A stretch of 64,000 nucleotides of DNA, from assembly GCF_910592395.1 (NCBI RefSeq), contig NC_088324.1, positions 12,984,953-13,048,952 of the forward strand, in the 5' to 3' direction. The DNA is from Lineus longissimus. Its lineage: Eukaryota; Nemertea; Pilidiophora; Heteronemertea; Lineidae. The stretch's first letter is position 1, and each line of letters opens with the position of its first letter. The notes beneath the pieces are model-generated. The model was not told where the DNA came from, made no database searches, and was given only the letters and a program-made list of their open reading frames with translations. Shown here in pieces: positions 9,740-18,260 of this stretch. A program made the position numbers and the translations under genes.

Positions 9740-10440
9740 ACATATGAATAATGCAAAACTTGGAATACAATAACACAACGTTGATACTGCTGACGCCGCT
9801 TGAGCCGCTTGAGCAAGCGTGTCAAGGGATCAGATGTTTGGTCAGTGCGGGATGGAGGGCGGTGCACTGTGAGTGTCGATAAGGATGGGGGGGGGGGCAA
9901 ATGATAATAGCATAATAACAATTGAACAATGTACAAGTTATAAGTAACCGTGACCGCTTTCAAGGTGGCAAGAACTGATTGCTGACCAAAACAATGACAT
10001 ATTCTGTTAACACCAATGGAGCATTCTCTTGTCCTGTATTTTAGCCCAAAACCGCCCAATCAAAATGGTGCAGAGACTCGACTGACGTTTAATGTCTTCA
10101 AGAGGAAATTGCTCTCAAAACTGATATGGGCCTATAGTATAAATAATATCCTACTTAAAATATAGGCCTTCTGTTAAATTAGGCCTGCCTCAAGAAAAAA
10201 GAAAGAAAACCTACAACCAATTCCTCTTGAAAACAATTATGTCAATATGGCTCATCCATGCATCATTTGAGTAAAACAATGTAGAAACACATTTTTGCTG
10301 TGATCAAGAGCTCCATTGTTGTAATGTTGCACTTCTTGTGCTGTGAAATAGCTCAGATACGGTAAATGGATTGCCACATTGAAAACGGAACAAGAAATAG
10401 CAATATTCTGTATCAGCGAGTACATACATGAAGTGCTATT
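9740..10440. other. Non-coding, contains a poly-G tract
   Basis: There is a run of about ten G residues near 9888-9898. No exon, RNA gene or element was recognised. The minus-strand open frame at 9706-10059 is low-complexity (proline, serine and arginine text from the G/C-rich stretch) and is not called. Confidence 0.3.
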
Positions 10441-10444
10441 GATT

Positions 10445-13400
10445 TCAGGAATAAGCACACATTTTGCAAGGTTCACTTTTAACAGAGAGTAACAATGTTT
10501 GCTGTTTAATTTTCAGGGTCGAAAACAGGTGAGTGTCAACCCATTCTGAGCCAACAGCATGAATTACAACAAGAAAAAGGGTCAATTCCGGTCCGTTGGG
10601 AACTGCCGTTCCCTGATCATGGCTCTTGACTACTGACCTGGAATAGAAAGGGAAGATTTAGATACCAAGAAACATTGAAATATACAATTTAAGAAATTGA
10701 AGTATTTGATCATTTTTCATGACGTTTTTTTTTTAAATCATGGCACTAATAAGATGAATAAATTAAATTGAATTGTGAGGCAATGGTGGTCAACCTGCCT
10801 CGGGTTTGTCCCAATATCAGTCACATGATGACGGACCTAAAGCCTCATTTCATCAACTGTAGCCATGCTTATCTCATTTACCTCAATTGTGTTCCACAAA
10901 TCTGGCATCCTGAATATTTATCTCTCAGAAGTGGCCTCGATCGCGTTGGCTCGATTCTTGGGACGGGACAGCGAAATCACAGGAGATGGAGCAATCCACC
11001 TGAAAAAATTGGAGACAATACGAATGCTGCTTCAGTTAACAATGGGCGATCTGTTCAGGAGACGTCTTTCAAATCGCCCATTGTTTCATAAACGAGAGCT
11101 GGACAGACAGTTCCAGCTACTCTTCGCAGATTTCCTTCTTCCAATGCATACATCGCGTTTTGTCTCGACCACACTTGCATAGCTATTTACTTTAAGGTCA
11201 CGTGCAGGTCTTATTGGTAATTGCTGGGGTGAAACATGGTACTGCGGGACAGACTTACATGTCCACAAAACGCAATGTCACTGCTGGACTGATTTACAAG
11301 TCCACAAAACGCAGAATCGGACATGGACTGACATCATTACCCCAGCAAGAACCCAATGTAACCCCACAAATAGGGCCGTTTATAATGTTTAAGACATGTT
11401 TATACAATAACAATGCTGAAGCTATTGCCTGCAGTGACCTTGCTAATGATTTTTATGTGGGAGGGGCCAGGGACCGTGACTATTGATAAAGTCCTCACGA
11501 TATTATATTCGTCAACAATGGGGGACAGACTTTCAGATATTTTCGTGACTGACCTATATTACCAGTACAGTCCAATATATATTTCTTTTTTTTGACTGAC
11601 CTCTATTACCAGTACAGTCCAATATCATTCTATTCTTCGTGACTGACCTATATTACCAGTACAGTCCAATACATATTTCATTTTTCGTGACTGACCTATA
11701 TTACCAGTACAGTCCAATATATAGTCTATTCTTCGTGACTGACCTATATTACCAGTACAGTCCAATATATATTTTATTTTTCGTGACTGACCTATATTAC
11801 CAGTACAGTCCAAAGATACTATTTAGTCTGTATATTATTCTAGGGCTGGGGTGGGGGATGGGGAAACTCTCCAGTGACAAACTTTTTGATTGTCATTCTG
11901 GTAAAAGAAACACGTCCAAAGGGGAAATTTATTCTCATAACTTTTTACAATGCTCGAAAAAAAACTTTTAAAATGTTCATGTGGCGAGTCGCCACATGTA
12001 CCGACTATACCTGTGGATCTAAATATATATATCATCATTGAAATCCTCAGAGAAATTAAACCAAGACAAAAAAGGGTTCCATGCCCTTGGTTTCCATGTA
12101 CCGCGAACGATGCTAACGATAGGATTTAGCTGACAGGATTTGGCCACATGAACCCCTCCGTGTCCAGAAGACGCGGGGGTCGTCAGATCAATTTGAAACC
12201 GCCATGGACATCACTTCTTCCCCCTCACAAGTCGGTCGCGATGACCTCCATGTGCAAACCATTTTGGCTGTGGATGCTCCTGGTAACCCATGTCGCCTAA
12301 CCAGACATAGCGCGCTGCCTGACTAGAAGTTACCGCCTCTGAGACCCGGGGTTGAGACACTGGGGTCTGCCCCCAGCTGACAGGTGGATGGAGATCCATA
12401 TCATAGAGCATACCAACCGTACATAACCGGCTGGACTGGTACACCCTATCAGGCTCAGACTCCCCAACGAAGTCTATTGAGCGCAGCCGCAGCGCCAGTT
12501 AATATGGATGGATTTACGTCGTCAAATAACTGTCGACCTGATGAGCATTCGTTCACGGCACATAGAGTTTATCGGGGTTGGGGGCGAAGAGACAAGACCA
12601 GGAACTCCTATGGGGTCGCGGGCGCAATGCAACCCGAGGAACGAGATGCACCCAAAGTACAAACTCGAAAATAACTGGCTCATCCTTCGCCATAGGTGTC
12701 AAGTATGTACCACTTATACAGACAGGCGTCATTAACGTTGGGTAACACCTCACAAGGAGCAATACCAAGCATTTTCAAGACCTCATATTTAGCGAAAAGG
12801 TGTAACAACAATGATAATATATCAGATCCAATACCAGTCCCTTGACCAAACCCAACCATTTCTTGAAAGTTCAAAGGACGTCGGGGCTTCTGAAAGAAAA
12901 AGTATTGGCCATGACAGCTCGGTAGATTGATCGAAGTGATAGATGGGCTAACTGTCTATCTGAAAAGGGCGGGTAGCGATTTTTTTGGGGCACTTTTGGG
13001 CACTATAGTGTACATTTGTACAGGGACTTTCAGCCAATCAGATTTCGACAAATACATGACGTCAGAAGTCTTAGAAACTTTAGAGCAGTTGGTAGAGCGC
13101 TCGTCAAAAATGGCAGAATACGATGTTCGATCCAAAGGTCGCGAGTTCGAATCCGGTTGTGGACAACATTTTTCTTTTTCTTTTTACTCTTTAGATTTTA
13201 TTTTTATAACGCCTTTCTTTTCCCTTGTTATTTAGATTTTAGATATTTGAGTTATTTCTGCTGCCTGCAACATACCTACAGAAAGGACAATAACAATAGC
13301 CCATCTCCAAGATCCAAGGGATAGCCCTTCAGATATCATATTGAGCATGAATATACAATGAGACTTGTCTCGTGTGAATGGCCTCCAGTAGGAATATGTT

Positions 13401-15441
13401 TCTCTGCAATGAGACTTGTCTTTCGATACTGCCTCGTGTGTATGGTCTTCCTCCAGTATATTTTTATACTGTATGCCTCAAATTTGATTAACAAGCACAA
13501 AACAATATAAGCTTACTTCTAAGTTTCATGATGACGCCTCGATGACGACACAGATTTATCGGATTCTGATTGGCTGAGAACCTGTGTTCAAATGTACTCT
13601 GTACTGGCCGAAAGATTCAGGAAAAAATTCGCGGGCGGGCGATTAAGCAGGCGCATACAGTTAGATATTAAAATGGTAACAAAATGGCCGAAATTTATCT
13701 TCCCACACCATCTTTATAAGAGCTATAGGTAAAACTCAATTGTGACCAGATTATTACTGCTCCCGAAAGAAATTTTAAGTAGCCCAAGTCTTTTGTTGGC
13801 TGCTGCTTTGCTTCGACTTTCAGCAGCCTCCTACGACGGCACAAGGATATCATTGAAAGCCACCACGTGACAGCAGGGCCAATGCATTGGTGTCATTATT
13901 CACATTTATCATCTTCGTGACCACGCCAAAACATACTTAAAGGTGACATGCATGCATAAAAACCCCAAATGACCAAGTTAGAAAACACAAACGCCCGACC
14001 AACACACGACAAACTGCACTTGAAACATGATAGACACCCAGCGACAGGTCTCACTTGACTGCACAAACACAAGTTCATTGGCGAGACAGGTCACAGAGAA
14101 AGAAAAAATATTCCTCGAGCGGGTTCGAACTCGGAACCCTCGCCACTTCATCCTTTCCGTCTTTTCTAATTTTGCCGTTAGGGTTTTTATGCATGCATGT
14201 CAGCTTTAAAGGGACAACCTGGGCGTGGGATTTACCTGGCCAGGAGGATAATACCTCTGCTTGTCACCATGCGCCGCCACTTATCTCAAATAACGATTTT
14301 CGCCAGTGTGCGAGGCAGTTTTGGACATGACCCGTGAAATTCAGGCAGGCCTAAGGTTACACCCAGTTTTTGTGCACTGTTTATTGCAGTTCAATGATGT
14401 ATTTCAATTTTTCTGTTTGGACTGAGAAGTCACGGTTCTACTGGAAGCCATTTCTGTAGGAAAAACCACCATATCTCATGCCACAGTTGTCCATTTAATA
14501 CCACTGAATACAAGAGGGGGTAGGCATATCACTAAACCATGGTCATTTCATAACACAAGCCTGGGAACAACTGGCAGGGTTTATCAAAGCTCTGAAGTTG
14601 GCAGCACAGAGGTGAAATGAGACGATTGGTAATTTCTGTCATGTCTTCATGTAAATGTCTCTGAACTACTTCGATTGTATGCCTTATCTTTCTGATCCGG
14701 TCAAGGTCCTCATCATACATATCACATGTCACAGTATCAAGGGCTGATTGGTTCAGAGATAGAATGTGTTATGAGCACGTGACACATTGCAACAAGCACG
14801 TGGCGTGTGACGTCATAAAACATGGCAGACATGACCGATCGTCTCATTTTCTTGCTGCCAGAACGATATAGTGTCCTCCTTTCAAAGGTCAGCTGAGCCG
14901 AGTGTGGAATTATTCAGAACAGTAGTGGCGGATTTAGGGGCGTCCCGTCATCCCTCTTTGACATTTTAGGGCACCTCTCCTCAAGAACCCTCCCGCTCAT
15001 TTTCAGGATTGCACCTTCAACTCTATCATGAGTTCTCATTGGTGGGGCAGCGCCCCCCCCCCCCCCACCCCCGCTTCTTTCCCAAAGTTCTGGATCCGCC
15101 ACTGCTGCAGAGATGAGAAGTTTCAAAAGAATACATGTATGTGCGATAAAGGAAGTTTCGATAGAGAAAAATAACTCACCACGTGGTGTTCACGTCGTAT
15201 CTTGTGATAAACCGGTTGGGCAGCATTGGGTGTGCTAGACAGGACAACGTGTCTGGCGTCTGCAAGAAATGAAAGTGAAAAGATAAGATAAGATTGTACA
15301 TTGTATCAGACAATCAATAGTCGCAAAATTTGGGGAGAAAAAGTTGTGGAGAAATCAGGCTGAACTCACCAATATTGAACCAGTGCTTCGACTTCGCGTC
15401 GACACAACTGAACGCTTGTGTTCCCAAAACCGGTGTGTCAT
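10445..15441 (-). CDS. Unrecognised spliced gene, three-exon model
   Basis: Exon 15441-15370 starts at an ATG (MTHRFWEHKRSVV...) and ends at a strong donor (GTGAGT) in phase 0. Exon 15259-15180 has acceptor TTCTTGCAG and donor GTGAGT and encodes TPDTLSCLAHPMLPNRFITR followed by YDVNTTW. Its two-base remainder matches an exon starting at 10637 (acceptor CTATTCCAG) that reads SVVKSHDQGTAVPNGPELTL and stays open to a TGA at 10447-10445. The first two exons look real because start, borders and phase all agree. The third is only one phase-compatible choice and lies 4.5 kb away across mobile elements. A minus-strand open frame at 14732-14532 (YDEDLDRIRKIRHTIEVVQR) could be an alternative exon, but its acceptor phase does not match. 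No family is recognised and function is unknown. Confidence 0.35.
10700..11543. other. Non-coding, short internal repeats
   Basis: The plus-strand open frame at 10865-11182 is moderately long but shows no domain and no clear splice context, so it is not called. At 11245-11320 a short pair repeats: GGACAGACTTACATGTCCAC and GGACTGATTTACAAGTCCAC, each followed by AAAACGCA. GGGCGAT...ATCGCCCA at 11044-11083 forms an imperfect inverted pair. Nothing else was recognised. Confidence 0.35.
11544..11814 (+). repeat. Minisatellite, six copies of a 47-48-base unit
   Basis: The core GACTGACCTATATTACCAGT followed by ACAGTCCAATAT starts at 11547, 11594, 11641, 11689, 11737 and 11785. The copies differ mainly in the AT-rich linker (ATATTTCTTTTTT or ATTCTATTCTTC). 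Because 48 is a multiple of three, a plus-strand open frame repeating VTDLYYQYSPIY runs through it, and a minus-strand one repeating DCTGNIGQSR. Both follow from the period and are not evidence of a protein. Confidence 0.9.
11815..13080. other. Unassigned region
   Basis: Open frames on both strands (12444-12211 minus; 12384-12674 plus, starting MDGDPYHRAYQPY) are fairly long and rich in proline, tyrosine and glutamine. No family is recognised, and neither has a matching splice partner that I could find. The stretch is more GC-rich than its surroundings, so it may hold an exon or a mobile-element fragment. I do not call a gene. Confidence 0.25.
13081..13175 (+). repeat. tRNA-like sequence, probable SINE head
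   Basis: GCAGTTGGTAGAGCGCTCGT (A-box region, around 13088) and GGTCGCGAGTTCGAATCCGG (B box GTTCGAATCC, around 13137) have tRNA promoter order and spacing. The D-stem and T-stem do not pair correctly, and an extra stretch sits between the boxes. It is followed by a T-rich tail of TTTTCTTTTTC type. This fits a tRNA-derived SINE or decayed tRNA pseudogene better than a working tRNA. No terminal inverted repeat was seen. Confidence 0.55.
13180..13935. other. Non-coding intergenic
   Basis: GAGACTTGTCTCGTGTGAATGG (about 13360) and GAGACTTGTCTTTCGATACT, then GCCTCGTGTGTATGG (about 13410), form a short diverged direct repeat. No gene or RNA was recognised. Confidence 0.3.
13936..14211. mobile_element. 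Inverted-repeat element of about 275 bases with an internal B-box motif
   Basis: The left end (CTTAAAGGTGACATGCATGC, then ATAAAAACCC) is matched by the reverse complement of the right end (GGGTTTTTATGCATGCATGT, then CAGCTTTAAAG). The arms are about 30 bases with three or so differences. Between them, on the minus strand, is GGTTCCGAGTTCGAACCCG (14111-14139), a good RNA polymerase III B box. The element combines MITE-like ends with a tRNA-like internal motif and has no coding frame of note. Confidence 0.6.
14212..14919. other. Non-coding, possible exon at 14732-14532
   Basis: A minus-strand open frame ending at 14532 encodes an acidic, helix-like stretch (DEDLDRIRKIRHTIEVVQRH, then LHEDMTEITNRL). 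It could be a terminal exon of the unrecognised gene with exons at 15.2 and 15.4 kb, but the only nearby acceptor gives an incompatible phase. Nothing else was recognised. Confidence 0.3.
14920..15107. mobile_element. Short non-autonomous DNA transposon, CAGTAGTGGCGGAT ends
   Basis: The left end CAGTAGTGGCGGATTTAGG and the reverse complement of the right end (CAGCAGTGGCGGATCCAG) form terminal inverted repeats of about 14-18 bases. The AGTGGCGGAT terminus is common among non-autonomous DNA transposons in invertebrate genomes. The 188-base unit contains a run of 14 C residues (15053-15066) and no transposase. No clear target-site duplication was found. It lies in an intron or flank of the unrecognised minus-strand gene. 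Confidence 0.6.
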
Positions 15442-15967
15442 ACCAGGAGCACAGCCAAATTCAACGGCTCGTATTGAGTAGGTTACGTCAGAGAGGTTAC
15501 CAAACCACTCATCTATTCAAATTGTGATTTTCAATCAAATTCATTGACCCATACACGAAAATGCTCACGATTTAAAGCTGATTGGTCATATACTTAGGTC
15601 ACGGTCGGATGAACAGGAGTCGGACAACAAGTGACATAACTTCGCGGAAACTTGAGTCTACGTGACGTAACATGATTGTTGAAATATATAACCAGTAGTA
15701 GTCACACACGGCAAAACATTTTTAATTCAAGTTCAAGTTTTTTAACTCCCTATATATTATTTCCTAGCTAATCCCATTGTTTAGCCCGATAATACCGCTA
15801 ATTAGAATTCAGGGGCCTATGCCTGAAGAAGGCTGGCGCCATCGATCGATGCTTGCGCTATCTATCGATGCTCGCGTTAGTTACCGATCCGTAGAAAGCG
15901 CAGCGCTGTCGCTCGATGGCGCAGATCAACTGATAGCGCAACACATATACATGTACATATAACACGC
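15442..15967. other. Intergenic between divergent gene starts, ATCGAT-rich
   Basis: This lies between the putative minus-strand start at 15441 and the ZDHHC upstream block. At 15838-15950, CGCCATCGATCGATGCTTGC, GCTATCTATCGATGCTCGCG, TCGCTCGATGGCGC and CTGATAGCGCAAC form overlapping inverted pairings rich in ATCGAT and CG. It could be promoter DNA or a small palindromic repeat. No exon was recognised. Confidence 0.35.
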
Positions 15968-16187
15968 AAAAAATGGCCTCCACTCTTTGATCAAAATCAC
16001 CCATTCATATACAGTATTTTCTCTTTTCCATTCTACCACCTCACTAGATGACTCTAAAGCATAACATAGCGCAATTTTATTGGAAAATATTTTAAAAAGA
16101 ACAAATATCAAGCCACCAAAGTTAGAGGACCCCCATCAACATTTTCATCAGCATTCATCAACAGTTTACACCTTCCCGAACTATCAA
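15968..16187 (+). promoter_or_regulatory. Upstream block of the ZDHHC gene, shared with cyclin C
   Basis: This is the counterpart of 8141-8362, oriented toward the ZDHHC start and ending about 195 bases before its ATG. Shared landmarks in gene orientation are AAAAAATGGCCTCCACTCTT at the distal end, ATAACATAGCGCAATTT in the middle, and CCACCAAAGTTAGAGG plus CATCAACATTTTCATCAGCA at the proximal end. Outside the block the two upstream regions no longer align, and the coding sequences are unrelated. Confidence 0.6.
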
Positions 16188-16380
16188 CCACGGCAGATGT
16201 GGCAGCGGTCCGCGAAAGTTTATCACTGCTCGTGGTTAACGGGTTAACAAACGAAAAAAAAGAAGTTTTTTATATTTTTCCCCAACAAAAGCCACGAAAT
16301 CTCCTAAACGGTATCGAATATCGCTGTTCTGAGTGACTCACCGGATAGAACACTATTCAACGTTTACACCGATACCAAAT

Positions 16381-17247
16381 ATGCCTCATTTCAAGGAGAT
16401 GTGGGAGAGGTATTTCCCGAGAGAAAGAGGAGACCAAGTCGCTTTTTGCTTCCTCAATATTTTCCTGACCTACACTGCCTGCTTCGAACTGTATGTGGTA
16501 TTCCCTACTGTCTTTCACGAGTGGAACTTCAACTATTTACTAAATGTTGGGTTTGGAGCGTTCCTGTACGTGAACATCATGGGGTCACTGTACCTCTTGA
16601 TATTCTGCCCGTCGACGACGAACAACCTCCCTTTGCCGACCGTTCTAAAAACTGGTGTCGGTCATCGTGGATGGAAATATTGTGCGAACTGTGGCCGGAA
16701 CGCTCCACCACGATCCCAACACTGCTTCCTTTGTAACTGTTGCATTCTGCGTCGCGATCATCATTGTTCCTTCTCTGGAAGCTGTATTGGGTTTCTGAAC
16801 CAACGATATTATGTTCTGATAATTTTCTACGGTATGGTGGCGTCAATGTACTCCTCGTTCATTAACTTTGATTATACGTGGGACGTGATGGACGGATTCA
16901 GCTGGCGTTCATTCTTTACGATGTTGTTACCATTCATATCGTACATCACAGGAATCGCGGGACATTATAGTTTCATTGTCGCGTTTACCTCCAGCCTACT
17001 CATGATGTCATTCCTTCTTATGACAACATTGTTTGTTTATGCCACACAGATGGTAATCCGCGGACAGACGTCATATGAAAAATCACAGAAGATAAAAGAT
17101 TTTGACGTCGGGCGAGAGGAGAACATTAAACAAGTTATGGGGAAAAACTGGAAGTACGCCTGGATATCACCTTTCATTCCATCACCTCCTTGTGGTGACG
17201 GTATGGCCTTTCCTACAAGATTTGTCGACGATGTCAAAACCATGTGA
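16381..17247 (+). CDS. ZDHHC24: ZDHHC24-like protein S-palmitoyltransferase, intronless
   Basis: A multi-pass membrane enzyme that transfers palmitate from palmitoyl-CoA to cysteines of target proteins. A single exon of 288 residues (human ZDHHC24 is about 284). The first ATG, at 16381 (MPHFKEMWERYF), is chosen; a longer frame back to a GTG at 16333 has no ATG. Hydrophobic segments flank a cysteine-rich domain: WKYCANCGRNAPPRSQHC, then CNCCILRRDHHCSFSGSCIG, with the catalytic D126-H127-H128-C129, followed by FLNQRYYVLI. A TSYE (residues 230-233) stands at the position of the TTxE motif. The C-terminus is FVDDVKTM. CILRRDHHC and GCIGF/N are typical of the ZDHHC24 branch, so the subfamily is probable, the family certain. 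The lack of introns suggests a possible retrocopy, but the frame is intact. The 3' end faces HS2ST1 tail to tail. Confidence 0.93.
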   Translation: MPHFKEMWERYFPRERGDQVAFCFLNIFLTYTACFELYVVFPTVFHEWNFNYLLNVGFGAFLYVNIMGSLYLLIFCPSTTNNLPLPTVLKTGVGHRGWKYCANCGRNAPPRSQHCFLCNCCILRRDHHCSFSGSCIGFLNQRYYVLIIFYGMVASMYSSFINFDYTWDVMDGFSWRSFFTMLLPFISYITGIAGHYSFIVAFTSSLLMMSFLLMTTLFVYATQMVIRGQTSYEKSQKIKDFDVGREENIKQVMGKNWKYAWISPFIPSPPCGDGMAFPTRFVDDVKTM

Positions 17248-17739
17248 ACACTTTGTTGACTGAATTGACATTGTGGAAGGGACCCAACCAACTTTTCAAA
17301 GAGCTTACCAGTAGAACAATAGCATCAGATCAATTAGAAGAGATCAGCGACCATTAAAGCGAAATGGGCATCTCCTTATTTGAGACAATCCTTTGAAAAG
17401 ACAAAGAAATGTCTAGGAATATGGACTACCTTACTAAGTACATATGTCTAGCGTGTCTTTTTGTATGTATCTTCTGTTTTTGTGAACCAGCATTGCTGCC
17501 CCAAATCCAATCATCCTTCTTGACACCAACAATACTAAAGTAGCTTAGAAATCTTTAGGATTGGGCTTGTCTAGCATTCTAGTACCAGTACATGTATCTG
17601 TCCTCCCTCTGACCCAGTGATACCTTTACAAATGTAAGAACATGAATAGCTTCTTATTGATAAAAAACGCCATGTCATCTTAACCGTGTGCTTTAGTTTT
17701 GATAGTTTTCTTTAGAATGTAGTTGGGACACATGTATGA

Positions 17740-17745
17740 AATAAA
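17740..17745 (+). terminator. Candidate poly(A) signal of the ZDHHC gene
   Basis: AATAAA about 490 bases after the stop codon. A second AATAAA at 17873-17878 is an alternative. Both precede the opposing poly(A) signal of HS2ST1 at 18255, giving a compact tail-to-tail arrangement. Confidence 0.5.
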
Positions 17746-18254
17746 TATCGAGCCAGCATGTACATGCAAGATGAAATTGGCAAATGATCAAAGGGTTGGA
17801 CAATTTCACTTGGTTTATATTGTTAACTTGATTTTTCATACATGTACATGTATTTTTAAGTTTTCACAAAATAATAAAATATAAATATAAAGCTGCTTTT
17901 GATTATGTCAGTTCCTTCTTTTGGTTGTGATTAGGTCCATAGTATGCAGGAGTTTCCATGAGGTACGAGGATGGACAACACTTCTCTTGATGTAGGTTTT
18001 GATAATGACCCTACTAAAGTTCTGTTGGGATGGTCCCAAACATGGTTGATGACCTTGGACTTTCACCATTTGGTCGGACATTTCCATTTGATGTGGCTGA
18101 AGTGTTCATATAACACTAGAGAAATGCCAATGGCTGTAGCCTATGAATTATGACGAATCTTGACTGAAGTTACAAAACAGCATCAAGAAACAGCAGGCAC
18201 TTCCACAAGGAAAAGAAACAAACATCAAATCTGACATCCTTTTATAAATAAAAC

Positions 18255-18260
18255 TTTATT
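18255..18260 (-). terminator. Candidate poly(A) signal of HS2ST1
   Basis: TTTATT on the plus strand is AATAAA on the gene strand (context ATATCAATAAAGTTTTA). It lies 3.7 kb beyond the HS2ST1 stop. If used, the transcript has a long 3' UTR; vertebrate HS2ST1 also has a long one. Nearer signals may exist. Confidence 0.45.

Noticed and set aside
10494-10535. Plus-strand 12-base microexon (TTTTCAG, GGTCGAAAACAG, GTGAGTG)
   Set aside because: Both borders are consensus-like, but there are no flanking exons on that strand; probably chance.
12211-12674. Overlapping open frames on both strands
   Set aside because: No domain or splice partner; the GC-rich composition alone can keep frames open.
13081-13175. 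Functional tRNA gene
   Set aside because: A and B boxes are present but the stems do not pair and the spacing is too long; called as a SINE head instead.
16333-16380. Sixteen-codon N-terminal extension of the ZDHHC protein
   Set aside because: It begins at GTG, not ATG; the ATG at 16381 gives the expected family length.
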